From contig CBDDIB010000002.1 in the NCBI GenBank assembly GCA_965228695.1, positions 3,844,001 through 3,908,000 of the forward strand: 64,000 bases of DNA, in the 5' to 3' direction. Origin of the DNA: JAJFJD01 sp965228695. GTDB lineage: Bacteria > Pseudomonadota > Alphaproteobacteria > UBA8366. Shown one piece after another: positions 53,038-62,623 of this stretch (its first letter is position 1; each line of letters begins with the position of its first letter). The translations under genes and the position numbers were made by a program. The notes beneath the pieces were generated by a model. That model had not been told where the DNA came from and searched no databases. It saw only the letters and a program-made list of their open reading frames with translations.

Positions 53038-53435
53038 CAACAGTTTCGAGACTACGCCCCATCGAACGTCAGAGGGCTGGTCGTTATTGGGACAGGAAAG
53101 AGTTTCAACGTCAGCGTCCGATGCAGGCTCATCCGCATCCTCGGCCGCGTGCGGCGTGATCGTCACGCCTTCCGCCACGATATCCAGTTGTTCCAACCAG
53201 GCATCGGCCGCTGCGTCCATTTGCGTCGGCACCCGGAATGCCACCTGTTGTCGCTGCCAGCCAAGACCGCACGGCATACCGCCAGGATTTAATCAATTGC
53301 ACCTGCTGCACTCGTGCCCGCATGCAGCGATTTAGTAAAGTTCACACTTCGCGCGAACCCACCAGAAATACGAACCACCCGTTCGCCGTGGCACTCCTGA
53401 AGCAGCGCCGACAAGGCGTTGCAACAGACCCGTTC
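53038..53435 (-). pseudogene. Decayed GNAT acetyltransferase copy
   Basis: The reverse strand matches the intact GNAT at 50606-51358 over about 120 codons but in broken frames. VVRISGGFARSVNFTKSLHAG aligns with VLRVSGGFGRRVNSANPLHAG. A stop (TAA) follows after AGAID, then a frameshift, then FRVPTQMDAAADAWLEQLDIVAEGVTITPHA aligns with FRVPTLLDPTVDSRLEALGFTGEGETITLYA. The acetyl-CoA half is missing. The rest of the gap up to 53608 holds nothing I recognise. Confidence 0.8.
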
Positions 53436-53608
53436 GACCTATCAGGCGAGTTCGGTCGCGTGTACGCCTCTCCGATTCTGACCAACCGGTTTTCTCCCGG
53501 CATCGTCGCAGTGTCGGACTGGCCTTGGGAAACAATTGAATTTGCTTGTTAATTTAACGTGGCGTAATTCAATCAGCTTCGAGCAATCGAAACTGGATTA
53601 ATCCCAGC

Positions 53609-54313
53609 TTATCGTTCGAGGCGTTTCGTGGGCCGGATATTCAAGGTAAAAAATCCTATCGCGCTCAGGAAGAGCCACAGCGCCGGTGGAAGCGGGACCG
53701 GTTTCAGCGCGAATTCGTATCTGTAGGTTGGGTAAATCATCGCCGACAACTCCAACCCAAAAGAGCTAACAAAGGTGTTGAATTCACTCGGACTGAAAGC
53801 AGACGAATAGGATATCGCCATCACGACATCGAACACGTCGCCCGACTCAGCATCGCGGTCCAGTAGGCCAAAAACCATACCCGGGCCAGCATCTGCCGTA
53901 CACACACCTACAAGACATCCATTGTTGCTCACTTCATTGGTTGTATCTGACTCAACAAGGACACCATTTTTGAAGATTTCATAATTCGTTACCGTACGAA
54001 GAATGACCCGAGCAAAAGATTCAGTTGGGTCGCCAACTGCAGTCCACGTGCCTACACCTTCGATGCCACCGAACAAATCCACCCTTGTGGATGTTAGCGA
54101 TCCAAGTGATTCATCAAACGACGGAACTACGAAGCGCGCCTCTATGACCGGAAACGTTTTTGAACTCGTGAATTCATCCGGAAGTTCTGGAAGATCATAA
54201 GAATCGGCGAAATCGCGTTGCAGACCGGTGCCAGAAATCGTGACTACCTCAGCCGCCAGCGCCTGAGTCCATAGTGCCGAAATCAAACAAAGCATGATCA
54301 ACTGATATTTCAT
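53609..54313 (-). CDS. VPLPA-CTERM sorting-domain protein
   Basis: 234 residues. N-terminal signal peptide (QLIMLCLISALWTQALAA), a beta-rich body, and a C-terminal tripartite sorting signal: VPLPPALWLFLSAIGFF followed by a basic tail (RPTKRLER). This is the PEP-CTERM/exosortase class, VPLPA subtype, which targets proteins to the surface or extracellular polysaccharide. The gene is distinctly more AT-rich than its neighbours, suggesting acquisition. No exosortase is in the window. Confidence 0.8.
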   Translation of the reverse strand: MKYQLIMLCLISALWTQALAAEVVTISGTGLQRDFADSYDLPELPDEFTSSKTFPVIEARFVVPSFDESLGSLTSTRVDLFGGIEGVGTWTAVGDPTESFARVILRTVTNYEIFKNGVLVESDTTNEVSNNGCLVGVCTADAGPGMVFGLLDRDAESGDVFDVVMAISYSSAFSPSEFNTFVSSFGLELSAMIYPTYRYEFALKPVPLPPALWLFLSAIGFFTLNIRPTKRLER

Positions 54314-54555
54314 CAGATCCTCCCACGATCCGAAAGCTCATCATAACAACAAAAAATGGTGGGTATGTTCCAAATTGCCCGTATTGATCCAATTACCACC
54401 CCGGCAACTTCGTCCCTGAATCGCAGACTTTTTTCATCTCTCTTGTGGACGATCCTTGATCCTGCCTCCGTTGACAGCGCCCGGCCCGGCTGCCTACCGT
54501 GGCGCATCCCGCCCCGCGGTGCGACACGCAAAACCAAAAATTCGAGGAGAGGACC

Positions 54556-56292
54556 ATGGCGCCATCCGGCCGACGCAAAGCCCCGGAAGATTTACGCAGT
54601 TATCAATGGTACGGCGTCGACGACCTGCACGGCTTCGGCCACCGGTCGCGTACCAAGCAAATGGGCTTTGCCAAGGAGGATTTCGCGGGCAAGCCGGTGA
54701 TCGCGATCATCAACACGTGGAGCGAGATCAACCAGTGCCACGCGCATTTCAAGCAGCGCGCCGAGGAGGTGAAGCGCGGCGTCTGGCAGGCCGGCGGTTT
54801 CCCGGTCGAACTTCCAGCCATGTCGCTGTCCGAGCCCTTCGTGAAACCGTCGACCATGCTCTACCGCAACATGCTGTCGATGGAGGCCGAGGAACTGCTG
54901 CGCAGCCACCCGATGGACGGCGCGGTGCTGATGGGCGGCTGCGACAAGACCACGCCGGCGCTGCTGATGGCGGCGGCCAGCATGAACATCCCGTCGATCT
55001 TCGTCCCCGCCGGACCGATGCTGCGCGGCAATTGGCGCGGCGAAACGCTCGGCAGCGGTACAGACACCTGGAAATACTGGGCGGAGCGCCGCGCCGGCAA
55101 CATCACCGAGGATGACTGGGAGGAAATCGAGGGCGGCATCGCCCGCTCGCCCGGCCATTGCATGACCATGGGCACCGCCTCGACGATGACCTCGGTCGCC
55201 GAGGTGATCGGCATGACGCTGCCGGGCGCGGCGTCGATCCCGGCAGCGGATTCGAACCACCCGCGCATGGCGACGGCAAGCGGCCGCCGCATCGTCGACA
55301 TGGTCTGGGAAGACATGACCCCACGCGAGGTCATGACGATGGACGCGGTCAAGAACGCCATCACCACCGTGATGACGCTGGGCGGCTCGACCAACGCGGC
55401 GATCCATATCCTGGCGATCGCGGCCCGCAACGGACATGACGTGAGTCTCGACCTGCTCGACGAGCTGTCCCGGAAGACGCCGGTTTTGGCCGACATGCGG
55501 CCGTCCGGCCGGTTCCTGATGGAGGATTTTTACTATGCCGGCGGCCTGCGCGGCCTGCTGAACCGGATGCGCGACCTGCTGCATCTCGACTGCGTCACGG
55601 CGAACGGCAAGACGCTCGGCGACAATCTCGGCGACGCGGGGGTCTACAACGACGAGGTGATCCGGACGCGCGACAACCCGATGTCAGACGAAGGCGGGCT
55701 TGTGGTCCTGCGCGGCAATCTCGCGCCCGACGGCGCGGTGGTCAAACACACCGCCGCCGACCCGAAACTGCATAAGCATGCCGGCCCCGCCGTCGTATTC
55801 AAGAGCCATCGCGACCTGCTGGAGCGCATCGACGATCCCGACCTCGACGTTACCGCGGACTCGGTCCTGGTGATGCAGAATGCCGGCCCGGTCGGCGGCC
55901 CCGGTATGCCGGAATGGGGCATGCTGCCGATCCCGCAGAAACTGCTGAAGGAAGGCGTGCGCGACATGGTGCGGATCTCGGACGCCCGGATGAGCGGCAC
56001 GTCCTACGGCACCTGCGTGCTGCACGTGGCGCCGGAATCCTTTGTCGGCGGGCCGCTCGGCCTTGTGCAGGACGGCGATATGATCGAATTGGACATCATG
56101 GGACGCCGGCTGGAGTTGAAGGTCAGCGACGAGGAACTCGCCAAACGGCGCGAGTCATGGACCCCGCCGAAACCCCATTATCCAAGAGGTTACGGCTGGA
56201 TGTTCACCCAGCATATCCAACAGGCGGATAAGGGCTGCGACTTCGATTTCCTGCAATCGTCGGAATTGGTCGATGAACCGGAGGTGCACTGA
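54556..56292 (+). CDS. IlvD/Edd family dehydratase (sugar-acid type)
   Basis: 578 residues from ATG 54556 with GAGGAG upstream. The Fe-S and Mg motifs are present: NTWSEINQCHAHF, MGGCDKTTPALLMAA, and HCMTMGTASTMTS with the third Cys. FPVELPAMSLSEPFVKPSTMLYRNML and the ending differ from biosynthetic IlvD and resemble the L-arabinonate/D-xylonate dehydratase branch. It would dehydrate a sugar acid to a 2-keto-3-deoxy acid. No aldolase or transporter gene is adjacent. Confidence 0.88.
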   Translation: MAPSGRRKAPEDLRSYQWYGVDDLHGFGHRSRTKQMGFAKEDFAGKPVIAIINTWSEINQCHAHFKQRAEEVKRGVWQAGGFPVELPAMSLSEPFVKPSTMLYRNMLSMEAEELLRSHPMDGAVLMGGCDKTTPALLMAAASMNIPSIFVPAGPMLRGNWRGETLGSGTDTWKYWAERRAGNITEDDWEEIEGGIARSPGHCMTMGTASTMTSVAEVIGMTLPGAASIPAADSNHPRMATASGRRIVDMVWEDMTPREVMTMDAVKNAITTVMTLGGSTNAAIHILAIAARNGHDVSLDLLDELSRKTPVLADMRPSGRFLMEDFYYAGGLRGLLNRMRDLLHLDCVTANGKTLGDNLGDAGVYNDEVIRTRDNPMSDEGGLVVLRGNLAPDGAVVKHTAADPKLHKHAGPAVVFKSHRDLLERIDDPDLDVTADSVLVMQNAGPVGGPGMPEWGMLPIPQKLLKEGVRDMVRISDARMSGTSYGTCVLHVAPESFVGGPLGLVQDGDMIELDIMGRRLELKVSDEELAKRRESWTPPKPHYPRGYGWMFTQHIQQADKGCDFDFLQSSELVDEPEVH

Positions 56293-56307
56293 CCCGGTCT
56301 ATCGCCT

Positions 56308-56544
56308 CTAGGCGGCCGAACGGTTGTTCCCGCCGGTCGATGCGGCGATGCGCTTGCCCCGCACCGCCATCAGGCATTCGTGGTAGGTGTTCAGAAGGTA
56401 GTGCCGGTCGGCCGGCGTATGCGCGCCCGCGAGCGCGCCGCTCGACATGGTCCGGTTCTCGACCCGCATCACGTCCAGCATCAGCCGGTAAGCGACCGCT
56501 TCCGGCGTTCCGTCGCCGATCCCGAATTGCACCGATTCCGACAT
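56308..56544 (-). CDS. 78-residue hypothetical protein
   Basis: Starts MSESVQFGIGDGTPEAVAYRLMLDVMRVENR (56544) with GGAG nine bases upstream. GTPEAVAYRLM and TYHECLMAVRGKR give it a conserved-domain look, probably all-helical. No export signal. Function unknown. It converges with the dehydratase gene 15 bases away. The 260 bases upstream of its start hold two GTTAAC palindromes (56699-56714) and no ORF I trust. Confidence 0.65.
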   Translation of the reverse strand: MSESVQFGIGDGTPEAVAYRLMLDVMRVENRTMSSGALAGAHTPADRHYLLNTYHECLMAVRGKRIAASTGGNNRSAA

Positions 56545-56804
56545 TCGATCCGTCTCCCGCTTCGAGCGCGTCATCCGAATGGCCGAGACCGTCCCCTCTC
56601 GCGCCCCTCCGCCGTGCTGAAATCCACTTCCCCTCGCCGACGAAACCCGTCGCACGCATCATGCTCGTTTCACCACGAATCCATGCTTGGCGAGGCCCGT
56701 TAACAACAGGTTAACGTCTCTAGTGCCCTGACGTGGCAGGAGTTTTCAACCTTGCCGCGCGGCGGCTACGACGGTTTCTCCTCGCCGCGGATGAAAAAAG
56801 GAAC

Positions 56805-57614
56805 CTATTCCGCTGCCTGGTCCAGCCGGTCCGGCCCCACCACGCTGAGCCCGCAGCGCAGGGCTTCCAGACTGATCACCTGGTCCGGCGACACGTTGGC
56901 GATACTCACGTCGGGGCCGAAGGCCAGCACAAAGGCCTTCTGCAGTTCGAAGGTGCTGTTCACCGTGACACCCTTGATCCAATAGCCGGTCAATTCGAAC
57001 AGAACCTTCGAGATGTCGAGTCCGTCGCGCAGCCCCTCCAGCAAATCCTGGTTGATCTCGTCGCCGTCCATCAATTCGGCCGCCTCGACCAGCACCAGAT
57101 CGCAGCCCGCTTCGAAGCACAGGTTGGCTTGCGCGGTCAGTTCGGCGGCGTCCTGCTTGTCATGTTTCGAGCCGACCTCGCCATGCACTTCCAGCCCGCT
57201 GTCGATGGCGATTCGGATCATCCGGTGGCGTTCCTGGTCGTTCAGCGGCACGCAATTGTCCGACACCTCGATGGCGTGGATACCGTGCCGCTTCGCTTCC
57301 TCGCAATACGGTTTGACCGCGTCCCAGCCTTGGGTCGCGAAGACATATTCCAGGAACTGACCGCCGATGAACGGTTTCACGTCGAATTCCCGATACAGGT
57401 CGAGCTTCTTCCGAAATGTTTCCACATCGTAGAGCCGCGCCGTGCCGGCCACGATCTTGCCGAGATCGATATAGGGCGCGGACAGTTCGAGCATGTCGCG
57501 CAGATGCTGCATTGGCTGTCCCCAATCCAGCACCATGGTCAGACCGGTCTTGCGGGGTTTTTCGGTGCTGCGCCCGGCGGGCAGCGGAACCATCTCGAAG
57601 GGGCGCTCGGTCAT
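56805..57614 (-). CDS. Phosphosulfolactate synthase (ComA) family protein
   Basis: 269 residues, TIM-barrel. It resembles (2R)-phospho-3-sulfolactate synthase throughout: TGLTMVLDWG, PYIDLGKIVAGTARLYD, KPFIGGQFLEYVFATQG, AIEVSDNCVPL, EVGSKHDKQD and LVEAAELMDGDEI. The family adds sulfite to phosphoenolpyruvate, the first step of sulfolactate/coenzyme M formation. Neighbouring ComB/ComC genes are absent, so the acceptor chemistry here is open. Divergent from the MBL hydrolase gene. Confidence 0.82.
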   Translation of the reverse strand: MTERPFEMVPLPAGRSTEKPRKTGLTMVLDWGQPMQHLRDMLELSAPYIDLGKIVAGTARLYDVETFRKKLDLYREFDVKPFIGGQFLEYVFATQGWDAVKPYCEEAKRHGIHAIEVSDNCVPLNDQERHRMIRIAIDSGLEVHGEVGSKHDKQDAAELTAQANLCFEAGCDLVLVEAAELMDGDEINQDLLEGLRDGLDISKVLFELTGYWIKGVTVNSTFELQKAFVLAFGPDVSIANVSPDQVISLEALRCGLSVVGPDRLDQAAE

Positions 57615-57752
57615 GTCTCGGCTCTCTCGTTTCTTTTCCGGCTTTAGGTGATGCGGTGATAGTAGCGCGGAACCGCGTCCGGATGACAGCCCGCCCCCGA
57701 CGCCCTATGGTCGGTGAATCAAAGATAAGAAACGACACCGGGAAACGCCGCC

Positions 57753-58637
57753 ATGCGCATCACCCTCCTCGGCACCGGGACGCCGACCCCCTCGCTCAAA
57801 CGCATGTGTTCCGGCTACGTGGTCGAAACCGGCGACGACGTCATCGTGTTCGACCACGGCACGGGCAGCCATCACCGGCTGCTGGAAGCGGGATACAAGG
57901 CCACCGACGTCACGCATTTCGTCTGCAGCCACCTACACTACGACCACTGCATGGACTATCCCCGGCTGCTGATCACCCGCTGGGACCAAGGCGCCGGGCA
58001 AATTCCGGAACTTCAGGTCTACGGTCCGCCGGGCATGGAGCGCATGACCAATCTGCTGATCGACGACGACGGCGTGTTCGGCCCCGACCTGATCGCGCGG
58101 ACCAGCCATCCGCTCAGCCTCGACGTCTACCGCAACCGCCACGGCGAAGGCGACCGCGCGCGTCCCGCGCCGATCGTCCACGAACTGCGCAGCGGCGACA
58201 CGGTCGAGGAAAACGGCTGGAAACTCACGGTCGCCAGCGTACCGCATGTCCAGCCCTATCTGGTCTGCTACGGTTTCCGGCTGGACACCGCCGAAGGCTC
58301 CTTCGTCTATTCCGGCGACTGCGGTCCGTGCACGGCGATGGAGAAACTCGCCGACGGCGCGGACGTGCTGGTCCATATGTGCCAATACATCACCGGCACC
58401 GAGCCGTCCGAGGAATACACCAAGGGCTGCATGGGCCATATGGAACTCGCCCAACTCGGCGCGAAGACCGGTGTGCGCAATCTGGTGATGAGCCACATGC
58501 TGCTGCAGCTCGACGTGCCGGGCGTGAAGGAACGGCTGATTTCCGAGATGAAATCGGTCTACGACGGCAACCTGATCTGGGGCGAGGATCTGATGGAAGT
58601 ACCGGTGAAGGACCCGACCCCGGCCAAGATGGACTGA
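57753..58637 (+). CDS. MBL-fold metallohydrolase
   Basis: 294 residues with the metallo-beta-lactamase zinc motif HLHYDHCMD, further ligands in SGDCGPC and the distal His in VMSHML. The opening MRITLLGTGTPTPS is shared with RNase Z- and arylsulfatase-like members. GGLGMP-type specificity marks are absent. Substrate unknown. The hotdog-fold gene follows 14 bases downstream, so they are likely co-transcribed. Confidence 0.87.
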   Translation: MRITLLGTGTPTPSLKRMCSGYVVETGDDVIVFDHGTGSHHRLLEAGYKATDVTHFVCSHLHYDHCMDYPRLLITRWDQGAGQIPELQVYGPPGMERMTNLLIDDDGVFGPDLIARTSHPLSLDVYRNRHGEGDRARPAPIVHELRSGDTVEENGWKLTVASVPHVQPYLVCYGFRLDTAEGSFVYSGDCGPCTAMEKLADGADVLVHMCQYITGTEPSEEYTKGCMGHMELAQLGAKTGVRNLVMSHMLLQLDVPGVKERLISEMKSVYDGNLIWGEDLMEVPVKDPTPAKMD

Positions 58638-58651
58638 CAGGACAAGGAACG

Positions 58652-59470
58652 ATGACCGATACCACAGCCTCGACCGACGCCGACGCCGGATACCGCGCCG
58701 GGCTCGTTTATCCGGAATGGGATTTTCAGGTGACCGCCGAAACCCAGACCAGGAAGCTCGCCTGCTGCGACATCGACCCGGCGATCTATGGCGATCATGT
58801 GGATATCACGCATTTCGTCCTGGCGACCGTGCTCTCCGCCAAACGGATCGGCCTGCCCGTCAACGGCCGGGTCCATATGACGCAACGGCTCGAGTTAAGC
58901 GAGCCGATCGCGCTCGGCGAGACCCTGTCGGTGCGCGGCGAGGATATCAAGGTCGAGCCCGACCGGCGCGGCCATATCGTCACCTCTCGGTTCGACTTCG
59001 TCCGGCCCGACGGGTCGGTCCCGCTGCGCGCGGAACGGTCGTCGCTCGTGCTCGACGCCACACGTGCGGAAAAGGCGCAGCCATCCGCGGCAAAGCCAAA
59101 GCCCGCCACCGACCCGACCGAGGGCCTGACGAAGATCGGCGAGAAGCAGTTGGTGCCGGAGAAGGTCGCGGCCTATAGCGACGAGGCGGAAAACCTCATC
59201 CATTCGGATCCGGAAACGGCGCACCGGTTTGGCTTCCGCGCACCCATCGCCGCCGGCCTGATGGCAATCCGGTTCATGATGGAAGCGCTCAGCAAGGACG
59301 CGATGCCGCGACAACTGGACATGCAAATCCGCTTCCGCCGGCCGATGTTCTGGGACGAAAAGCTGGACATCTGGGGCCGCCACGACGACGCGGGCAAGCT
59401 CGCCTACATTGCCGTCGTGAACCCGGACGGCAAGCTCGCCAACGATGGGGTCGTCAATCACGTCGGGTAA
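58652..59470 (+). CDS. Double-hotdog (MaoC/FAS1-like) dehydratase family protein
   Basis: 272 residues from ATG 58652 with AAGGAA upstream. The N-terminal half resembles a FAS1-like dehydratase domain. A Lys/Pro/Ala linker lies around residue 140-155. The C-terminal half has AHRFGFRAPIAAGLMAIRFM, the MaoC-type hydratase-2 motif, though its catalytic Asp/His pair looks incomplete. The longer ORF beginning 57416 is a shadow of the MBL gene. Likely acts on a CoA thioester. Confidence 0.78.
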   Translation: MTDTTASTDADAGYRAGLVYPEWDFQVTAETQTRKLACCDIDPAIYGDHVDITHFVLATVLSAKRIGLPVNGRVHMTQRLELSEPIALGETLSVRGEDIKVEPDRRGHIVTSRFDFVRPDGSVPLRAERSSLVLDATRAEKAQPSAAKPKPATDPTEGLTKIGEKQLVPEKVAAYSDEAENLIHSDPETAHRFGFRAPIAAGLMAIRFMMEALSKDAMPRQLDMQIRFRRPMFWDEKLDIWGRHDDAGKLAYIAVVNPDGKLANDGVVNHVG

Positions 59471-59562
59471 CGAACGCCCAACATCCTTCCAAACAAAAGT
59501 GTGACACTTGGCGCGTGAAACAGCGGTGTCCGGGATAATGGAAAGATTGGCGGTGATGGCGT

Positions 59563-59690
59563 CATGCTTCGACAAGCTCAGCATGAGGATCTGTAGTTTG
59601 CCGCCCTCATCCTGAGCTTGTCGAAGGATGTTTCGCCGCACGGCGTGGTAAGCACGGCTGGATTCTCGCCGTCGCAGGAATGACACGCCG
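59563..59690. repeat. REP-like interspersed repeat
   Basis: Two 27-base arms (59563-59589 and 59604-59630) are inverted copies around CTTCGACAAGCTCAG, with three mismatches. A downstream TGGATTCTCGCC/GGCAGGAATGAC-type segment follows (about 59661-59684). Such CTTCGACAAGCTCAGGATGAG elements occur in many copies in alphaproteobacterial genomes. It lies in the gap between convergent genes at 59471-59763, which holds nothing else I recognise. Confidence 0.75.
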
Positions 59691-59763
59691 CGGATGCGAG
59701 AATGACGGTGGTGATGGGCATCCTCTCATGCACACCGAACGCACTAAGCGCATGTTTTCGGCG

Positions 59764-60612
59764 CTACTTCCCGACATGCTCCGTCAGGAATGCGTCGATC
59801 CCCTGCAGATATTTCTGCTCGCTTTGCAGGAAGCCAGTGTTGTGCCCGCCGTTGATTTCGAGAAACTGCTTCGGCTCACGGGCGGCGGCGAAGAGAGCGC
59901 GCCCATGCGAATACGGCACGATCTGGTCCTCCGGGCTGTGGATGATTAGAACCGGAACCGAGACGGACGCCAACGCCGATTCGGTGTCGTAGTCGAACCG
60001 GGTCAGCCACCGCACCGGCAGGAACCAATAGATTTGCGCCGCCATGTCGGGCACCGAGGTAAAGGCCGATTCCAGGATCAGCGCCCCGGCCTCCCGGCCC
60101 TTCGCCGCGTGCGCCGCGACGGCGCCGCCGAGCGAACGCCCGAAGATGACGATCCGCTTCGGGGAAATTCCCCGCCGCCCGGTCAAGTAGCGCCACGCGG
60201 CCTCGGCATCCCGGTAGGTCCCCTCCTCCGACGGCTCGCCCTCGCTTTGGCCGTACCCGCGGTAGTCGAGGATCAGCGTCGATAACCGCATTCGGTTGAA
60301 CAGCCGTATCGACTCCAGCCGATGCGAGATATTGCCCGCGTTCCCGTGGAAGAACAGCAGGACGCCGCGTGCGTTCTTCGCCGGGACAAACCAGGCGTCG
60401 AGCGTTACATCGTCCTCGGTCGGGATCTTGACGGATTCGAAATCCAGTCCGATGGAGTCCGGCGTCGCGACGATCGCGCGGGTCGGCGTATCCGGATGGT
60501 AGATCAGGCAGGATTGCAGAAGAAAGAGGGTGGCCAGCAACAAAACGTAAAAGCCCGCCACAGGCATCAGGACGCGTTTTGCGGATATGTAAAAATCTTG
60601 TGCTGACGCCAT
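59764..60612 (-). CDS. Membrane-anchored alpha/beta hydrolase (BEM46-like)
   Basis: 282 residues. An N-terminal membrane helix (AGFYVLLLATLFLLQSCLIY) anchors the protein. The nucleophile is in IFGRSLGGAVA, the oxyanion region is LLFFHGNAGNISHRL, and Asp/His are in HSPEDQIVPY and INGGHNTGF. This is the ABHD13/BEM46/YfhR branch, serine hydrolases of unknown substrate. ATG 60612 is used; a GTG precedes it directly. Confidence 0.87.
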   Translation of the reverse strand: MASAQDFYISAKRVLMPVAGFYVLLLATLFLLQSCLIYHPDTPTRAIVATPDSIGLDFESVKIPTEDDVTLDAWFVPAKNARGVLLFFHGNAGNISHRLESIRLFNRMRLSTLILDYRGYGQSEGEPSEEGTYRDAEAAWRYLTGRRGISPKRIVIFGRSLGGAVAAHAAKGREAGALILESAFTSVPDMAAQIYWFLPVRWLTRFDYDTESALASVSVPVLIIHSPEDQIVPYSHGRALFAAAREPKQFLEINGGHNTGFLQSEQKYLQGIDAFLTEHVGK

Positions 60613-60832
60613 CACGGTCTCGTTCCGGTCGCTACCGCACGCTGCGGTGCAGGATTAAGCTCGCCCTTTACGCTCATGCATGCAACCGGGTTTCGCCCCA
60701 ACGCCCCACAATACCGCGCAAAACGAGTGTTTTCGGGCGTAGCACTTTCTCCGAACCGCTATTGACGTTACAATTCGGGAAATCCTGACGAATTTCCAAA
60801 TTTTGCGACCACATCCATCCCCGGAGGACGCC

Positions 60833-62545
60833 ATGCCTTATCAACCGACAATGCTCGGCACCCGCTATATGGTCTCGGCAGGCCATTATCTCGCCACCCA
60901 GGCCGGCTACAACATCCTGGAGGACGGCGGCAATGCGGTGGACGCGGGCGTGGCGGCGGGCATCGCCCTGGCCGTGGTGCAGAGCGACATCGTCAACGTC
61001 GGCGGCGTCGCGCCGATGATCATCTACCTCGCCGAAAAGAACGAAGTGGTAACGATCAGCGGCCTCGGCTGGTGGCCCAAGGCGGCCAAACTCGACATCT
61101 TCCTGCGGGAGCATAACGGCACCGTGCCGCACGGGGTGCGGCGGTCGGTCATGCCGGCCGCGCCCGATGCCTGGATCACCGCGCTCAAGCATTTCGGCAC
61201 CAAGAGCTTCAGCGAGGTCGCGGAAGCGTCGATCCGCTATGCGCGCGACGGATTCAGCATGCACCCCACCTATCAAGGCACGATCGAGAGCGCCCAGGAC
61301 GGCTACGCCAACTATCCGAGCAACATGGAAATCATGCTGCCGGGCGGGAAGGTGCCGCAGGTCGGCGAGAATTTCATTCAAGCCGACCTCGCGCGCTCGC
61401 TGCAGTACATGGCGGACGAAGAAGCCTCCGCATCGTCCAAGGGACGTGAGGACGGTCTGCAAGCCGCCCGCGCGGCCTTCTACGAGGGCGACATCGCGCA
61501 GACCATCGCCAAGTTCCACCGCGAGGAAGGCGGATTCATCACCGAAGAGGACATGCGGGAGTTCCGCGTCGCCATCGAACCGCCGGTCAAGCACACGTAC
61601 AACGGCATCGACGTCTACACCTGCGGACCCTGGTGCCAGGGACCTGTCCTGCTGCAGATGATGGCGCTGCTCGAATCCTACGACTTAAAGGGCATGGGCC
61701 ATAACTCGGTCGAGTACATCCACACCCTGTCGGAAGCGATCAAACTCGCCTTCGCTGACCGCGAGCGCTACTACGGCGACCCGCGCTTCGTGGACGTGCC
61801 GATGGATACCCTGTTGTCCGACGATTACAACGCGGAACGCCGCGACATGATCCGGCCGGACGAAGCCTGGCCGGCGATGCCGGCGCATGGCGCGGTCGAC
61901 GGTTTCGATCCGATGGAGGCGAAGCTGCTGACCCCGCCGCAGGCGCCGGAATACGTATTGCACGATACGTCCTATGCCTGCGCCATCGACGAGCACGGCA
62001 ACGCCTTCTCGATCACGCCGAGCGACAGCTGCGGCGCTTCGCCGATCATTCCCGGGCTCGGCCTCGTCGCGTCGAGCCGCGGCTCGCAGGGCTGGGCGGT
62101 CGAAGGCCATGCCTCGGCCATCGCGCCGGGCAAGCGCCCGCGCCTGACGCCGAACCCCGCCATGGCCATCGCCGAGGGCAAGATGACCATGCCCTTCGGC
62201 ACGCCCGGCGGCGACGTTCAATGCCAGGCGATGTTGCAGGTCTTCAACAACGTCCACGAATTCGGCATGGACCCGCAGGAAGCCATCGAGGCCCCACGCT
62301 TCTCCACCTACAGCGCGCCCAGCTCCTTCGAACCGCATGAGGCGGAACCCGGTATCCTGCGCATCGAGAACCGCATCGACGACAGCACGGGCGCGGCGCT
62401 CGAACAAAAAGGCCACAAGGTCGAATGGTGGCCGGAAATCACCCGCAAGGCGGGCGCGGTCTGCACGGTGGTGCACGACCACGAATCCGGCAAACTCGCC
62501 GGCGGCGCCGACCCGCGCCGCCAGTCCCGCGCGATGGGGTGGTAG
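60833..62545 (+). CDS. Gamma-glutamyltransferase family protein (GgtA-like)
   Basis: 570 residues. Ntn-hydrolase self-processing is expected: the Thr of VLHDTSYACAIDEHGNAFSITPSDS is the likely new N-terminus, followed by the small subunit with GGDVQCQAMLQVFNN. The large subunit opens TMLGTRYMVSAGHYLATQAGYNILEDGGNAVDA. There is no signal peptide, so it is probably cytoplasmic, as in the GgtA branch that cleaves glutathione conjugates or other amides. ATG 60833 with CGGAGGA upstream is preferred. Confidence 0.9.
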   Translation: MPYQPTMLGTRYMVSAGHYLATQAGYNILEDGGNAVDAGVAAGIALAVVQSDIVNVGGVAPMIIYLAEKNEVVTISGLGWWPKAAKLDIFLREHNGTVPHGVRRSVMPAAPDAWITALKHFGTKSFSEVAEASIRYARDGFSMHPTYQGTIESAQDGYANYPSNMEIMLPGGKVPQVGENFIQADLARSLQYMADEEASASSKGREDGLQAARAAFYEGDIAQTIAKFHREEGGFITEEDMREFRVAIEPPVKHTYNGIDVYTCGPWCQGPVLLQMMALLESYDLKGMGHNSVEYIHTLSEAIKLAFADRERYYGDPRFVDVPMDTLLSDDYNAERRDMIRPDEAWPAMPAHGAVDGFDPMEAKLLTPPQAPEYVLHDTSYACAIDEHGNAFSITPSDSCGASPIIPGLGLVASSRGSQGWAVEGHASAIAPGKRPRLTPNPAMAIAEGKMTMPFGTPGGDVQCQAMLQVFNNVHEFGMDPQEAIEAPRFSTYSAPSSFEPHEAEPGILRIENRIDDSTGAALEQKGHKVEWWPEITRKAGAVCTVVHDHESGKLAGGADPRRQSRAMGW

Positions 62546-62623
62546 GCAAGCCTTTCGCTAGCGACACCGCCACCCCACATATGTCCGTGAATCCTTGCGA
62601 GGCGGACATGAGGGAGTGGCGGG

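Noticed and set aside
58895..59686. 264-residue minus-strand ORF opening MSFLRRRESS with LRQAQDE and LMLSLSKHD.
   Set aside because: These peptides are the usual false translation of the REP-like repeat, and the rest is antisense to the hotdog dehydratase gene.
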